Source: Xanthomonas bromi
GTDB lineage: Bacteria > Pseudomonadota > Gammaproteobacteria > Xanthomonadales > Xanthomonadaceae
Direction: 5' to 3'
Assembly (NCBI RefSeq): GCF_900092025.1
Contig: NZ_FLTX01000046.1
Span: 1-64,000, forward strand
DNA length: 64,000 nucleotides
Below, in pieces: positions 54,430-63,358 of the stretch. The notes below the pieces were generated by a model. The model made no database searches. It saw only the letters and a program-made list of their open reading frames with translations, and had not been told where the DNA came from. The translations under genes were made by a program, and so were the position numbers. Every line of letters begins with the position of its first letter. Positions within the stretch are counted from its first letter, which is position 1.

Positions 54430-55024
54430 GTCACGTTCGCCCCGCCTGCCCACTGCCGTCCTCGTGGGCGCCATCGTGCTGCTACTCGCCCTGGCAGCGC
54501 TGCTGGTGTATGCGGTGGTGCGCTCCGGTCAGGACGATCGCGATGCCCTGCCCTCCGCACTGATCGGCAAACCCGCGCCGGAGTTCGCGCTGCCGCTGCT
54601 GCACGACCCCAGCATCGTGGTGCATGCGCGCGAACTGCGCGGCGCGCCGTACATCATCAACGTGTGGGGCAGTTGGTGCCCGGCCTGCCGCGAAGAACAC
54701 CCGGTACTGAGCCGCTTCGCGCTGACCAAGCGCGTGCGCGTGATCGGCTACAACTGGAAAGACGAGCGCAATGATGCGCTGCGCTGGCTCGAACAACTCG
54801 GCAATCCGTATCTGCTGGTGGTCGCCGATAAAGATGGCCGCACCGCCATCGATTTCGGCATCGCCGCCGCGCCGGAAACCTTTTTGATCGACGGACGTGG
54901 TGTGGTGCGCTGGAAGTACAGCGGCATGCTCACCCAATCCATCATCGACACCCAGCTGATTCCGGCGCTGAGCAAGATCGAACGTTCGCCCACTGCCGCA
55001 CCGGACCTGCACGCCAAACAATGA
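54422..55024 (+). CDS. ccmG: Thiol:disulfide interchange protein CcmG/DsbE
   Basis: 200 residues: one membrane anchor and a thioredoxin-like domain with the active site NVWGSWCPACREEHP. It keeps the CXXCH motif of apocytochrome c reduced. It overlaps ccmF by eight bases. Confidence 0.95.
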   Translation: MVESRSPRLPTAVLVGAIVLLLALAALLVYAVVRSGQDDRDALPSALIGKPAPEFALPLLHDPSIVVHARELRGAPYIINVWGSWCPACREEHPVLSRFALTKRVRVIGYNWKDERNDALRWLEQLGNPYLLVVADKDGRTAIDFGIAAAPETFLIDGRGVVRWKYSGMLTQSIIDTQLIPALSKIERSPTAAPDLHAKQ

Positions 55025-55455
55025 CGCGCGCCTGGCTGCTCCTGCTGCTGTTGTTGCCCTGGCCGGCACTGGCCCAATCGGTCGGCGACCCGGCGCCGCT
55101 GCGCTATGCATCGGCCGAAGAAGAAGCGCGCTTCCACGCGCTCACCGCCGAACTGCGTTGCGTGCAGTGCCAGAACCAGTCGCTGGCCGACTCCAACGCG
55201 CAGATTGCGCAGGATCTGCGCCGCGAGGTGCTGGTCCTGATGCACGAAGGCCGCAGCGATGCGCAAATCCGCCAGTTTCTGGTCGCACGCTATGGCGAGT
55301 TCGTGCTCTATCGCCCGCGCGTGGAATCGCGCACCTGGCTGTTGTGGTTCGGCCCGCTGCTGGTGTTGCTGCTGGGCGCCGGTGCGGTGGTACTGGTGGT
55401 ACGCAAACGCAGCGTGGCTGCGCCTGCCCTGCCCGCCGACGAGCAGGAGTGGTGA
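55021..55455 (+). CDS. ccmH: Cytochrome c maturation protein CcmH
   Basis: 144 residues: a signal peptide (LLLLLLPWPALAQ), the three-helix domain with RCVQCQNQSLADSNAQIAQD (reactive Cys pair) and a C-terminal membrane helix. It is the short CcmH form, with the TPR part encoded separately as CcmI. It overlaps ccmG. Confidence 0.94.
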   Translation: MTRAWLLLLLLLPWPALAQSVGDPAPLRYASAEEEARFHALTAELRCVQCQNQSLADSNAQIAQDLRREVLVLMHEGRSDAQIRQFLVARYGEFVLYRPRVESRTWLLWFGPLLVLLLGAGAVVLVVRKRSVAAPALPADEQEW

Positions 55456-56468
55456 TGGCCGGCTTCGTCATCGCGGTGATCGTGATTGCGCTGCTGGCCT
55501 TCGGCGCGGTGCTGCGTCCGTTGTGGCGCGAGGCGCGCGGTTTGGCCGCGAGTGTGGCGGGATTGCTGCTGGCCGCGAGTGCGGCGTTGTACTGGCTGGT
55601 CGGCACGCCAGGCGTGATCGAGCAGCCGACCAATCGCCCGGCCGCGCCACGCTCGCTGGATGAAGCCATCGTGCAACTGCGCGCGGCGCTGGCGAGCAAT
55701 CCCGAACAGGCCGAAGGCTGGGTGTTGCTGGGGCGCTCCCTGTCCAGCCAGCAGAAATTCGCCGAAGCGCGCGACGCCTTCGCACGTGCCGTGGCGCTAC
55801 GTCCCGACGAGCCGGACGTGCTGGTCGCCGCTGCGCAATCGCGCATGCTTGCCGACGACAGCGGCCGCCCCGATGCGGAAGCCGGGCGCCTGCTCGAACA
55901 CGCGCTTGCGGTGCAACCGGACCATCAACGCGCGCGCTGGTTCCTGGGCGTGGTGCAGCGCCAAGCCGGTGAGGCGGCCAAGGCCAGCGCAACCTGGGAG
56001 CCGCTGCTGCGCGTGGTCGATGCCACGACGCGCCCCGGCCTGCTCGAACAGATCAATGCCGCGCGAGAGGAAGCCAAGCTGCCGCCACTCCCGGCATCGG
56101 CCGCACCTGCCGCCGCTGCGGCCACTGGCAAACGCATCCAGGTGCGCGTGACGCTGGACGCCGAATTCGCCAAACGCGCCGGGATGCCTGGCGATACCAG
56201 CGTCTTCGTGATCGCGCGCGCCGCCGACACGCCAATGCCGGTCGCAGTGGAAAAACACGCGCTCAGCGAGCTGCCGTTGACCATCACGCTGGACGACGGC
56301 GACAGCCCGATGCCGACGCGCAGGCTGTCGTCGCTGGACAAGGTGCAGGTGCTGGCACGGCTGTCACGCAACGGCAACGCAATGCGCCAGGCCGATGACG
56401 TCGAGAGCGCTCGGGTGATGGTCGAACTGCCTACCGCCGCGCAGGTGGAGCTGGTGATCGGCCGCTGA
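55455..56468 (+). CDS. ccmI: Cytochrome c maturation TPR protein CcmI
   Basis: 337 residues: two N-terminal membrane helices, TPR repeats (LDEAIVQLRAALASNPEQAEGWVLLGRSL and the following unit) that hold the apocytochrome C terminus, and a C-terminal Ig-like domain (RIQVRVTLDAEF to the end). It is last in the cluster and shares one base with the ccmH stop. Confidence 0.92.
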   Translation: MAGFVIAVIVIALLAFGAVLRPLWREARGLAASVAGLLLAASAALYWLVGTPGVIEQPTNRPAAPRSLDEAIVQLRAALASNPEQAEGWVLLGRSLSSQQKFAEARDAFARAVALRPDEPDVLVAAAQSRMLADDSGRPDAEAGRLLEHALAVQPDHQRARWFLGVVQRQAGEAAKASATWEPLLRVVDATTRPGLLEQINAAREEAKLPPLPASAAPAAAAATGKRIQVRVTLDAEFAKRAGMPGDTSVFVIARAADTPMPVAVEKHALSELPLTITLDDGDSPMPTRRLSSLDKVQVLARLSRNGNAMRQADDVESARVMVELPTAAQVELVIGR

Positions 56469-56662
56469 TTGCCCGTTACGTTTTGTTGCTACGCGTGTGG
56501 TCAACAGACAAAGAGCAGCTAGCAGTAAGTCACGTGCAATGCAACACGATCTGCACGGCGCGGAGAATGCGGCGGATGGCATCACACAGCGCAAGCACTC
56601 AAACCGGCTCTCCCGTTCGATCCTGCACGCCGGGCGCAGGCCGTGGCAGATAGAATTGCGAC

Positions 56663-57859
56663 ATGACCGAATTCATCCCCGCCGGCACGCTGTACCACGC
56701 ACTGCCCTCGCCTTTTCCCATGAAGCGCGGCGGCGTGTTGCATCAGGCACGTGTGGCGTACGAGACCTGGGGCACGCTCGCCGCAGATCGCAGCAATGCG
56801 ATCCTGATCGTCACCGGCCTGTCGCCTAATGCGCACGCTGCGGCAAATCAAGGCAATCCCGAGCCGGGCTGGTGGGAAGCGATGGTCGGGCCGGGCAAGC
56901 CGATCGATACCGCACGCTGGTTCGTTGTCTGCGTCAATTCGCTGGGCAGTTGCAAAGGCTCGACCGGACCGGCCTCGGTGAATCCGGCCACCGGCGCGCT
57001 GTACCGCCTCACATTTCCGGACCTGTCGATCGAAGACGTTGCCGATGCCGCTGCCGATGTGGTGCGCGCGCTGGGCATCGAGCAACTGGCCTGCCTGATT
57101 GGCAACTCGATGGGCGGCATGACCGCGCTGGCGCTGCTGCTGCGCCATCCCGGTATCGCACGCAGCCACATCAATATTTCCGGAAGCGCGCAGGCGTTGC
57201 CGTTTTCGATCGCCATTCGCTCGCTGCAGCGCGAGGCGATCCGGCTGGATCCGCACTGGAACGGCGGCCACTACGACGATGCGCGTTACCCGGAATCGGG
57301 CATGCGCATGGCACGCAAGCTCGGCGTGATCACCTATCGCTCGGCGCTGGAATGGGACGGCCGTTTCGGCCGCGTGCGGCTGGATTCCGAGCAGGCGGCC
57401 GATGATCCTTTCGGCCTGGAATTCCAGGTGGAAAGCTATCTGGAAGGCCACGCGCGCCGCTTCGTGCGCTTCTTCGATCCCAACTGCTATCTGTATCTGA
57501 GCCGCTCGATGGACTGGTTCGACCTGGCCGACTATGTCGATGACACACCGGCCACCGGCATCGACCACGCCCACGCAGGCGCCCTGCCCACCTGCGCCAA
57601 GCCGCAGACCGACGTGTCGACCACCGACACCGTGCTTGCCGGTCTGGCGCGAATCCGCGTTGCGCGTGCGCTTGCGATCGGTGCCAACACCGACATCCTG
57701 TTCCCGGTGCAGCAGCAGGAACAGATCGCCGACGGCCTGCGCGCCGGCGGCGCGGATGCACAGTTCATCGCCCTGGATTCGCCGCAAGGCCATGACGCCT
57801 TTCTGGTCGACTTTGCTCGGTTCGGGCCGGCGATACGCGATTTTCTGCAGAACGATTGA
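56663..57859 (+). CDS. metX: MetX-like O-acyltransferase (serine or homoserine)
   Basis: 398 residues, alpha/beta-hydrolase fold. The nucleophile lies in LIGNSMGGMTAL and the C-terminal Asp and His in NTDILFP and PQGHDAFL. SGSAQALPFSI follows the nucleophile. In Xanthomonas and Stenotrophomonas members of this family act as serine O-succinyltransferases feeding cysteine synthesis, others as homoserine acyltransferases; the sequence alone does not settle it. It is transcribed singly, 194 bases after ccmI. Confidence 0.85.
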   Translation: MTEFIPAGTLYHALPSPFPMKRGGVLHQARVAYETWGTLAADRSNAILIVTGLSPNAHAAANQGNPEPGWWEAMVGPGKPIDTARWFVVCVNSLGSCKGSTGPASVNPATGALYRLTFPDLSIEDVADAAADVVRALGIEQLACLIGNSMGGMTALALLLRHPGIARSHINISGSAQALPFSIAIRSLQREAIRLDPHWNGGHYDDARYPESGMRMARKLGVITYRSALEWDGRFGRVRLDSEQAADDPFGLEFQVESYLEGHARRFVRFFDPNCYLYLSRSMDWFDLADYVDDTPATGIDHAHAGALPTCAKPQTDVSTTDTVLAGLARIRVARALAIGANTDILFPVQQQEQIADGLRAGGADAQFIALDSPQGHDAFLVDFARFGPAIRDFLQND

Positions 57860-58010
57860 GCTCGCTCGGCGCGACTCTGCGCTGCTGCTATCAGCGACTG
57901 CTCCCGGCTTACGCGGACGATCACGCCTGTTTTGCTGGCTGATGCAATCGATGATGTGTAAGTGTGCAGACCGCTCCAGCACCCCGTACCACCTGATAAG
58001 AAGAATGCGA

Positions 58011-58625
58011 ATGCGCTACCAGGGACGTCTCAGCGACTGGAATGATCACAAAGGCTTCGGCTTCGTCACACCCAACGGTGGCGGCGACCGCGCATTCGTG
58101 CATATCAGCGCATTTGCGCAGCAGTCGCGTCGCCCGCGCGATGGAGAGATCATCACCTATGCGATCGCGCGCGACGCGCAAAAGCGCTTGAACGCCACGC
58201 AAGTGCGCTGGGCAGACCGCACCACATCCATCAGAACCGAGCAGCGTCGCAGCGGCTTGCCGCGCAAGACGCTGGCTGCGTTGTCGATAGTGGCATTGGC
58301 GGCTGCCACGTTGATGCACGTGATACCGGTCATCGTGCCGCTTTGGTACGCGGCTGCCAGTCTGGTCACGCTGCTGATCTACGCGATGGACAAATCTGCC
58401 GCGCAACGCAATCAACGGCGCACACCCGAATCCAGCTTGCACCTGTTGGCTCTGCTCGGCGGCTGGCCAGGTGCGTTGCTGGCGCAGGAAATCTTCCGTC
58501 ACAAATGCAGCAAGGCTGCATTTCAGATGACGTTCTGGATCACGGTCGCATTGAATGTCTGTGCATTGGTGCTGGCAGTAACCAAGACCGATGTGATGGC
58601 ATCGCTGCCGACGTTGTTCGCTTGA
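58011..58625 (+). CDS. Cold-shock domain / DUF1294 fusion membrane protein
   Basis: 204 residues. The N terminus is a cold-shock-like OB fold (YQGRLSDWNDHKGFGFVTP and RAFVHISAF). It is followed by a basic linker and three to four membrane helices of DUF1294, with AMDKSAAQRNQRRTPESSLHLLALLGGWPGALLAQ. The fusion couples RNA or DNA binding to the membrane; role unknown. ATG 58005 two codons earlier is an alternative start; AAGAAG lies at good spacing for 58011. Confidence 0.85.
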   Translation: MRYQGRLSDWNDHKGFGFVTPNGGGDRAFVHISAFAQQSRRPRDGEIITYAIARDAQKRLNATQVRWADRTTSIRTEQRRSGLPRKTLAALSIVALAAATLMHVIPVIVPLWYAAASLVTLLIYAMDKSAAQRNQRRTPESSLHLLALLGGWPGALLAQEIFRHKCSKAAFQMTFWITVALNVCALVLAVTKTDVMASLPTLFA

Positions 58626-58697
58626 TGACAATCGACTGCGCACACAATCCATCAGCCTCGGCGTCGCACGCCCTTCTTCGATGAGCGCGTAGGTTGG

Positions 58698-60383
58698 CTA
58701 CGCAAGATGATGCAGCAGTTCCAGCTTGCCCTTACGCATCCGGTAATGCCGCTGCACCACGCCAGGCGGTAGCGCGTCGTGGGTAATCATCACCAGGCTG
58801 CGTTCGCCGAGCGCGGCGGCCAGGTCGAGCAGCAACGCGTGACCTGTGTCCACGTCCAGGCCATCGGTGGGTTCGTCGAGCAGCAGGATCGGCGCATTGC
58901 GCAGCAGTGCGCGTGCGAGGGCGAGGCGACGCGCTTGACCGGCAGACAGCGTGGCGCCGTTTTCGCCGACCCAGGTGTCCAGGCCGTTTTGCGCGCTCGC
59001 CCATGCGCTCAAGCGTACCTGTTCGAGTACCTGCCACAGGGTGACATCGTCGGCAGCGGCGTCGCCGATGAGGAGATTCTCGCGCACGCTACCGGCAAAC
59101 ACTGGCGCGTTCTGCGGCAGCCAGGCGATACGCTGATGCCATTGCGCCTGCGCGACATGGCGCAGGTCGATGCCGGCGTAGCTCAGCTGCCCGGCCTGCG
59201 GATCCCATAGCCGTAGCAGTAGCGCCGACAGCGTACTTTTACCGCTGCCGCTGTCGCCGCTGATGGCGATGCGCTCGCCTGGCGCAAGGGTCAGATCGAG
59301 AGCGTGCAGTACCGGGCGCACGCTACCGGGCCACGTAAACGACACCTGCTGCAATTGCAGGATGCCAGTGCGTGGCACATCGCTTGCGTGTGCAGGATCG
59401 CGCACCGACGGCGCCTGATCGACGATGGCCTGCAAGCGCTTGGCCGCAACACGCGCGCTTTGCAGCGACTGCAACGCCAGCCCGGCACCGGCCCAGACTT
59501 CCAGCAACGCCATGGTCAAGAACACCAGACCTGCAGCCAGCTCGGCGGCGATCAGCCCGCGTTGGGCAGCGCTGAGTGCGAGCCACAGCATGCCGGCCAG
59601 CCCCGCCCCACCGCAGAGCGCATGCAGCAGGTTGCCGGCGATCAGCCGGCGCCGCTGGATACGATCGCTGTCGAGCACCGCCGCTGCCGCGGCGTCGATC
59701 TGCTGCAGCCAGGCACCTTGCGCATCGACCGCAGCAAGATCGGCCGCACCTTCCAAGCCTTCGAACGCCTGCGTGCGCAGGGCAGTACGTTGCTGCGCAC
59801 GCAACTGCTCGCGCTGTGCGCCGCCGCGTGCCACCTGCCACGGCACCAGCCCACCGATCAGCACGCCGAGCACCAGCAATACGCACGCAGCGGGCAGATA
59901 GATCAGTGCGGCGGCAGCGATACCGGCCAGCCAGATGCCAAGCAACGCGGCCAGCGGTGCCAATGCGCGCACGCTGAGGCCATCGACCTCGCCAATGTCG
60001 GACATCAGCCGTGCCAGCAGATCGCCGGTGCGGGTCGCCGACAATCGCCCTGGCGCCAACGGTAAGGCGCGGCGGAAGAACCACACCCGCAGATCGCGGG
60101 CGATGCGCAGGGTGGCATCGTGGCCGATCAATTTTTCGCCGTAGCGCGATGCGATGCGCGCAAAGGTCAAGGCGCGAATGCCGGCCGAGGGCGAAAAGAA
60201 ATTGAAGCCGGTGCCCATGCCGGCCACACCTGCCAGCGCGGCTGCGGTCAGGAAACTGCCGGACAGCCCCAGCAAGCCGACACCCGCAAGCATGGTGAGC
60301 AGCATCAGCAGCGCGGAGAGCAGCAGACGCCAGGCATGGCGGAGAAATATGTCGCGCAAGCGATCGGGCTGGATGCGGTTCAT
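58698..60383 (-). CDS. cydC: Thiol reductant ABC exporter subunit CydC
   Basis: 561 residues: six membrane helices, then an ATPase with Walker A GDSGSGKSTLSALLL, signature ATLSAGQARRLALAR and Walker B APILLLDEPTDGLD. With CydD it exports cysteine or glutathione, needed for assembly of cytochrome bd and for periplasmic redox balance. The ATG overlaps the cydD stop. Confidence 0.93.
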   Translation of the reverse strand: MNRIQPDRLRDIFLRHAWRLLLSALLMLLTMLAGVGLLGLSGSFLTAAALAGVAGMGTGFNFFSPSAGIRALTFARIASRYGEKLIGHDATLRIARDLRVWFFRRALPLAPGRLSATRTGDLLARLMSDIGEVDGLSVRALAPLAALLGIWLAGIAAAALIYLPAACVLLVLGVLIGGLVPWQVARGGAQREQLRAQQRTALRTQAFEGLEGAADLAAVDAQGAWLQQIDAAAAAVLDSDRIQRRRLIAGNLLHALCGGAGLAGMLWLALSAAQRGLIAAELAAGLVFLTMALLEVWAGAGLALQSLQSARVAAKRLQAIVDQAPSVRDPAHASDVPRTGILQLQQVSFTWPGSVRPVLHALDLTLAPGERIAISGDSGSGKSTLSALLLRLWDPQAGQLSYAGIDLRHVAQAQWHQRIAWLPQNAPVFAGSVRENLLIGDAAADDVTLWQVLEQVRLSAWASAQNGLDTWVGENGATLSAGQARRLALARALLRNAPILLLDEPTDGLDVDTGHALLLDLAAALGERSLVMITHDALPPGVVQRHYRMRKGKLELLHHLA

Positions 60384-62089
60384 GGCAGTTCGGTGGTCAC
60401 TGTGGCGCCGCGCAGGTCGATCGCCGTATCGGCCCAACCCATCACCGCAGCACTGTGCGTGGCCAGAAGTACCGCACGGCCACGTGCGAACACGCCCAGC
60501 GTGCGCAGCAATTCCGCTTCGGTATCCGGGTCGAGAAAGGCGGTGGGCTCGTCCAGCAGCAATACGTCCGGCTCGCGCAATAACAACCGCGCCAATGCGA
60601 CACGGCGCGCTTCGCCACCGGACAGACCGAATCCGCGCTCACCGATCACCGTGTCCAGGCCGGCCGGCAGGTGCGCGGCAAAGCGCAGCACCTGTGCCGC
60701 CTCGGCCACCGCATGCAGCCGCACGTCGCTGGCCTGCGGGTCGGCCAGGCGCAGGTTGTCGGCAATGCTGCCGTGAAACAGATAGGGCCGCTGCGTGGCA
60801 TAGCCGACGCGCGCACCGGGGCGTACCGCCACACTGCCCGCCTCGGGTGCGAGCCAACCGGCCAATCCTTCCAGCAACGTACTCTTGCCGCTGCCGCTGG
60901 CGCCGATCACTGCGACACGCTGTCCGGGTTCCAGCGTCAACGCGAAATTTTCGACCACCACCTGCGGCGCGCCAAGAGGACGCAGCACCAGTCCACGCGC
61001 TTGCAACAAGGGTGCATGGGCTTGTGCCGGTTCCAAGGCACGCGCAGGCGGCGCAGCGGCGTACGCGACAGGCGGCGCGAAACCTTGCAGCAAGCGCTCG
61101 GCCTCGGCTACTGCCGCCAAGGCATTCGCACGGTCGTGGTAGTGCGCGGCCAGCCGCCGCAGCGGCGCGAAGAATTCCGGTGCCAACAGCAGGCAGAACA
61201 TGCCAGCACCCAGCGACGGCACACCGTGCAGATCGAGCATGCCGAGATAACTCAGGCCAAAGTACAACGCCACGATCGCCACGCTTACCGAGGCGAAGAA
61301 TTCGAGGACGGTCGACGATAAAAACGCGATGCGCAGAACTTTCAGCGAGCGCTCGCGCACGCCCTCGGCGGCGGCGGCAATGCCCTGCAATTCGGCCCGG
61401 CCGCGACCATACACGCGCAGCAATCCCAGGCCTTTGAGGCGATCTGCAAAGTGTCCGCCCATGCGCGCCATTTCGCCAAGTTGTTCGCGGCCTGCGGCTT
61501 CGACTCCCCACCCGACCAGCATCATGAAGAACGGAATCAGCGGCGCGGTCAGCAGCAACACGAGCCCGACCACCCAATCGACCGAAAACACCGCGATCAG
61601 GATCAGCGGCGGCACCAGCAGCATTTCGGTGCGTGCGAGCTGGTAACCGACGAAATATCCTTCCAGCGCGTCGGTGTGCGTCAGGCTCAGTTCGCCTAGT
61701 TCGCCACTGCGTTGCCGGCGCAGCCACAATGGCCCGTGCTGCACCACGCGTCGCGCGATGCGCGCGCGCAGTTCGCGCTTGGCCACATCGGCCACCTCAC
61801 CGGTCAGCGATTGCGCCCAGGCGTTGAGCATCGCGCGCCCGAGCAGCGCGACCAACAAGCCCGCACCCACGTTGCGCAACTGCACCACGCCCAGGTGCTG
61901 CACCACTACCGCCTGCATCAGCCATGCGATCGCAGCCGATTGCACGAGCAGCAACACGCCCGACAACGCCACAACCACGCCTGCACGTCGCCGCGCAGGC
62001 CTGGCCGGTGCGGCGAGCGCATCCAGCCATTGTCCGCGTTGACGGCGCTGAGCGGGCGTTTGGCTGGCTTGCACGCTGGGCTGGCTCAT
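60380..62089 (-). CDS. cydD: Thiol reductant ABC exporter subunit CydD
   Basis: 569 residues. Membrane domain with RSGELGELSLTHTDALEGYFVGY, then an ATPase with Walker A IGASGSGKSTLLEGLAG, signature FGLSGGEARRVALAR and Walker B DVLLLDEPTAFLD. ATG 62089 has AGGAGCG just upstream. It is divergent from the wrecked cydA, with the promoters presumably in the 62090-62260 gap. Confidence 0.93.
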   Translation of the reverse strand: MSQPSVQASQTPAQRRQRGQWLDALAAPARPARRRAGVVVALSGVLLLVQSAAIAWLMQAVVVQHLGVVQLRNVGAGLLVALLGRAMLNAWAQSLTGEVADVAKRELRARIARRVVQHGPLWLRRQRSGELGELSLTHTDALEGYFVGYQLARTEMLLVPPLILIAVFSVDWVVGLVLLLTAPLIPFFMMLVGWGVEAAGREQLGEMARMGGHFADRLKGLGLLRVYGRGRAELQGIAAAAEGVRERSLKVLRIAFLSSTVLEFFASVSVAIVALYFGLSYLGMLDLHGVPSLGAGMFCLLLAPEFFAPLRRLAAHYHDRANALAAVAEAERLLQGFAPPVAYAAAPPARALEPAQAHAPLLQARGLVLRPLGAPQVVVENFALTLEPGQRVAVIGASGSGKSTLLEGLAGWLAPEAGSVAVRPGARVGYATQRPYLFHGSIADNLRLADPQASDVRLHAVAEAAQVLRFAAHLPAGLDTVIGERGFGLSGGEARRVALARLLLREPDVLLLDEPTAFLDPDTEAELLRTLGVFARGRAVLLATHSAAVMGWADTAIDLRGATVTTELP

Positions 62090-62262
62090 GTCGCTCCTGT
62101 GGAGACTGCGCATTGCACGCGATTGTAAGTCGCCACCTTCCGGCCGGGGATGGACAGTCTGACGCACCTGTTCAGGGCCGCATCGCTTTGGATCAACGCG
62201 CATGGCGCGGCAAGCGCAGATGATCGCCACGTTCCTCACCGACCCTCGACCAGGCCCACCCG

Positions 62263-62920
62263 CCCTGATCGACGCGACAGGTGTCGAACTATCGCGGCTG
62301 CAGTTCGCAGCCACCGCGATGTGCCACTTCATCTTTCCACCGCTCACCATGGGCCTGTCGTTCTTGCAGGGCATCATGGAGAGCGTCAACGTCGTCGGCT
62401 ACGCGCTCGGCGCGGTGTTCGTGATGTCGATCAGTGCGTTTTACCTGCCACGTCCGAGCAGATCGCCCAGGCCGCCATGGACACCGTGCCGCGCGTGCTG
62501 CCGGTGCTCTGGAGCTGCCGCATCATGGCCGCTATCGGTAGCTATCTCATCGTGTTCTTCGCCGCCGCTTGCTGATTTGCGTGCAAGCACAAGGTCCAGG
62601 AAAAACGCTGGTTCCTGGCGCTGGGATTGTGGACGTTGCCATGGATCGCGATCGAATGCGGTTGGTGCATGGCCGAATCCGGCCGCCAGCCGTAGGCGGT
62701 AGAAGGCGTGTTGCCGACGTTCTACGCCGCTTCGGGCCTGGATCTGTAAGACATCCTGATAAAGCTGGTGAGTTTCGCCGCGCTGTACACCACGCTGCTG
62801 ATGATCGCGATCAAGTTACTGCTGAAGACCATCAACAAAGGCCCGGATGTGTTGTTTCTACCAACACGGCCCAGCGCACCGCCCTTCGCCATGCAAGACG
62901 AGATCACTGACGACGAGTAG
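62263..62920 (+). pseudogene. cydA: cydA (cytochrome bd oxidase subunit I), heavily decayed
   Basis: Pieces of CydA/CioA in several frames. The N terminus reads [21 protein letters not shown] then [15 protein letters not shown]. It jumps to a VMSISAFYL segment that normally lies about 150 residues later. A frameshift leads to [23 protein letters not shown], then a [31 protein letters not shown] with TAG in place of the next Trp, VLPTFYAASGLDL, a TAA, and LVSFAALYTTLLMIAIKLL ending in INKGPD. At least three stops, one frameshift and a large internal deletion rule out function. Confidence 0.85.
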
Positions 62921-63027
62921 GTCACGGCCAATCCCAACACCTACTGAGCGCGGCGGCGGCATTGCCTGCGTTGAACTCGCCGCATCGCTCCACCATCATC
63001 TTGTTCAACGATTCAAGCAGCAGACCC

Positions 63028-63138
63028 ATGCGGTAGTTCGCATGGATCCTGGGCACCGGGCTGGCAGCATCGGCCGCCGTGCTCAACGGTATCTGGTGCG
63101 GAGCCCACGAGCCCGAGCGTGGCGAACCGCGCCAGTAA
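63028..63138 (+). pseudogene. cydX: cydX relic with a stop at codon 3
   Basis: From ATG 63028 the frame reads M R stop F A W I L G T G L A A and goes on through VLNGIWCGAHEPERGEPRQ to TAA. CydX normally starts MWYFAWILG-like, a single-helix subunit of cytochrome bd. Here codon 3 is TAG where Tyr (TAT/TAC) is expected, and codon 2 is Arg instead of Trp. cydB, which should lie between cydA and cydX, is missing: fewer than 110 bases separate the two relics. Confidence 0.75.
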
Positions 63139-63197
63139 AATAATTTCACAAGATGCTTGCCGATTCCTCCTTGCATATGTAACATACGCGGCTCCTT

Positions 63198-63274
<77 letters not shown>

Positions 63275-63279
63275 GTTTA

Positions 63280-63316
63280 AAAACACAAAACCGGCCTCGT
63301 GCCGGTTTTGTGTTTT
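63280..63316 (+). terminator. Terminator after tRNA-Pro
   Basis: A perfect 16-bp stem (AAAACACAAAACCGGC with its complement), five-base loop, ending in a T-rich arm, six bases after the tRNA. The symmetry makes it able to work in both directions. Confidence 0.88.
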
Positions 63317-63358
63317 CAGGCGTCGTTGCATGCATGTGCGCGGCGCGGATGGTCTGTC

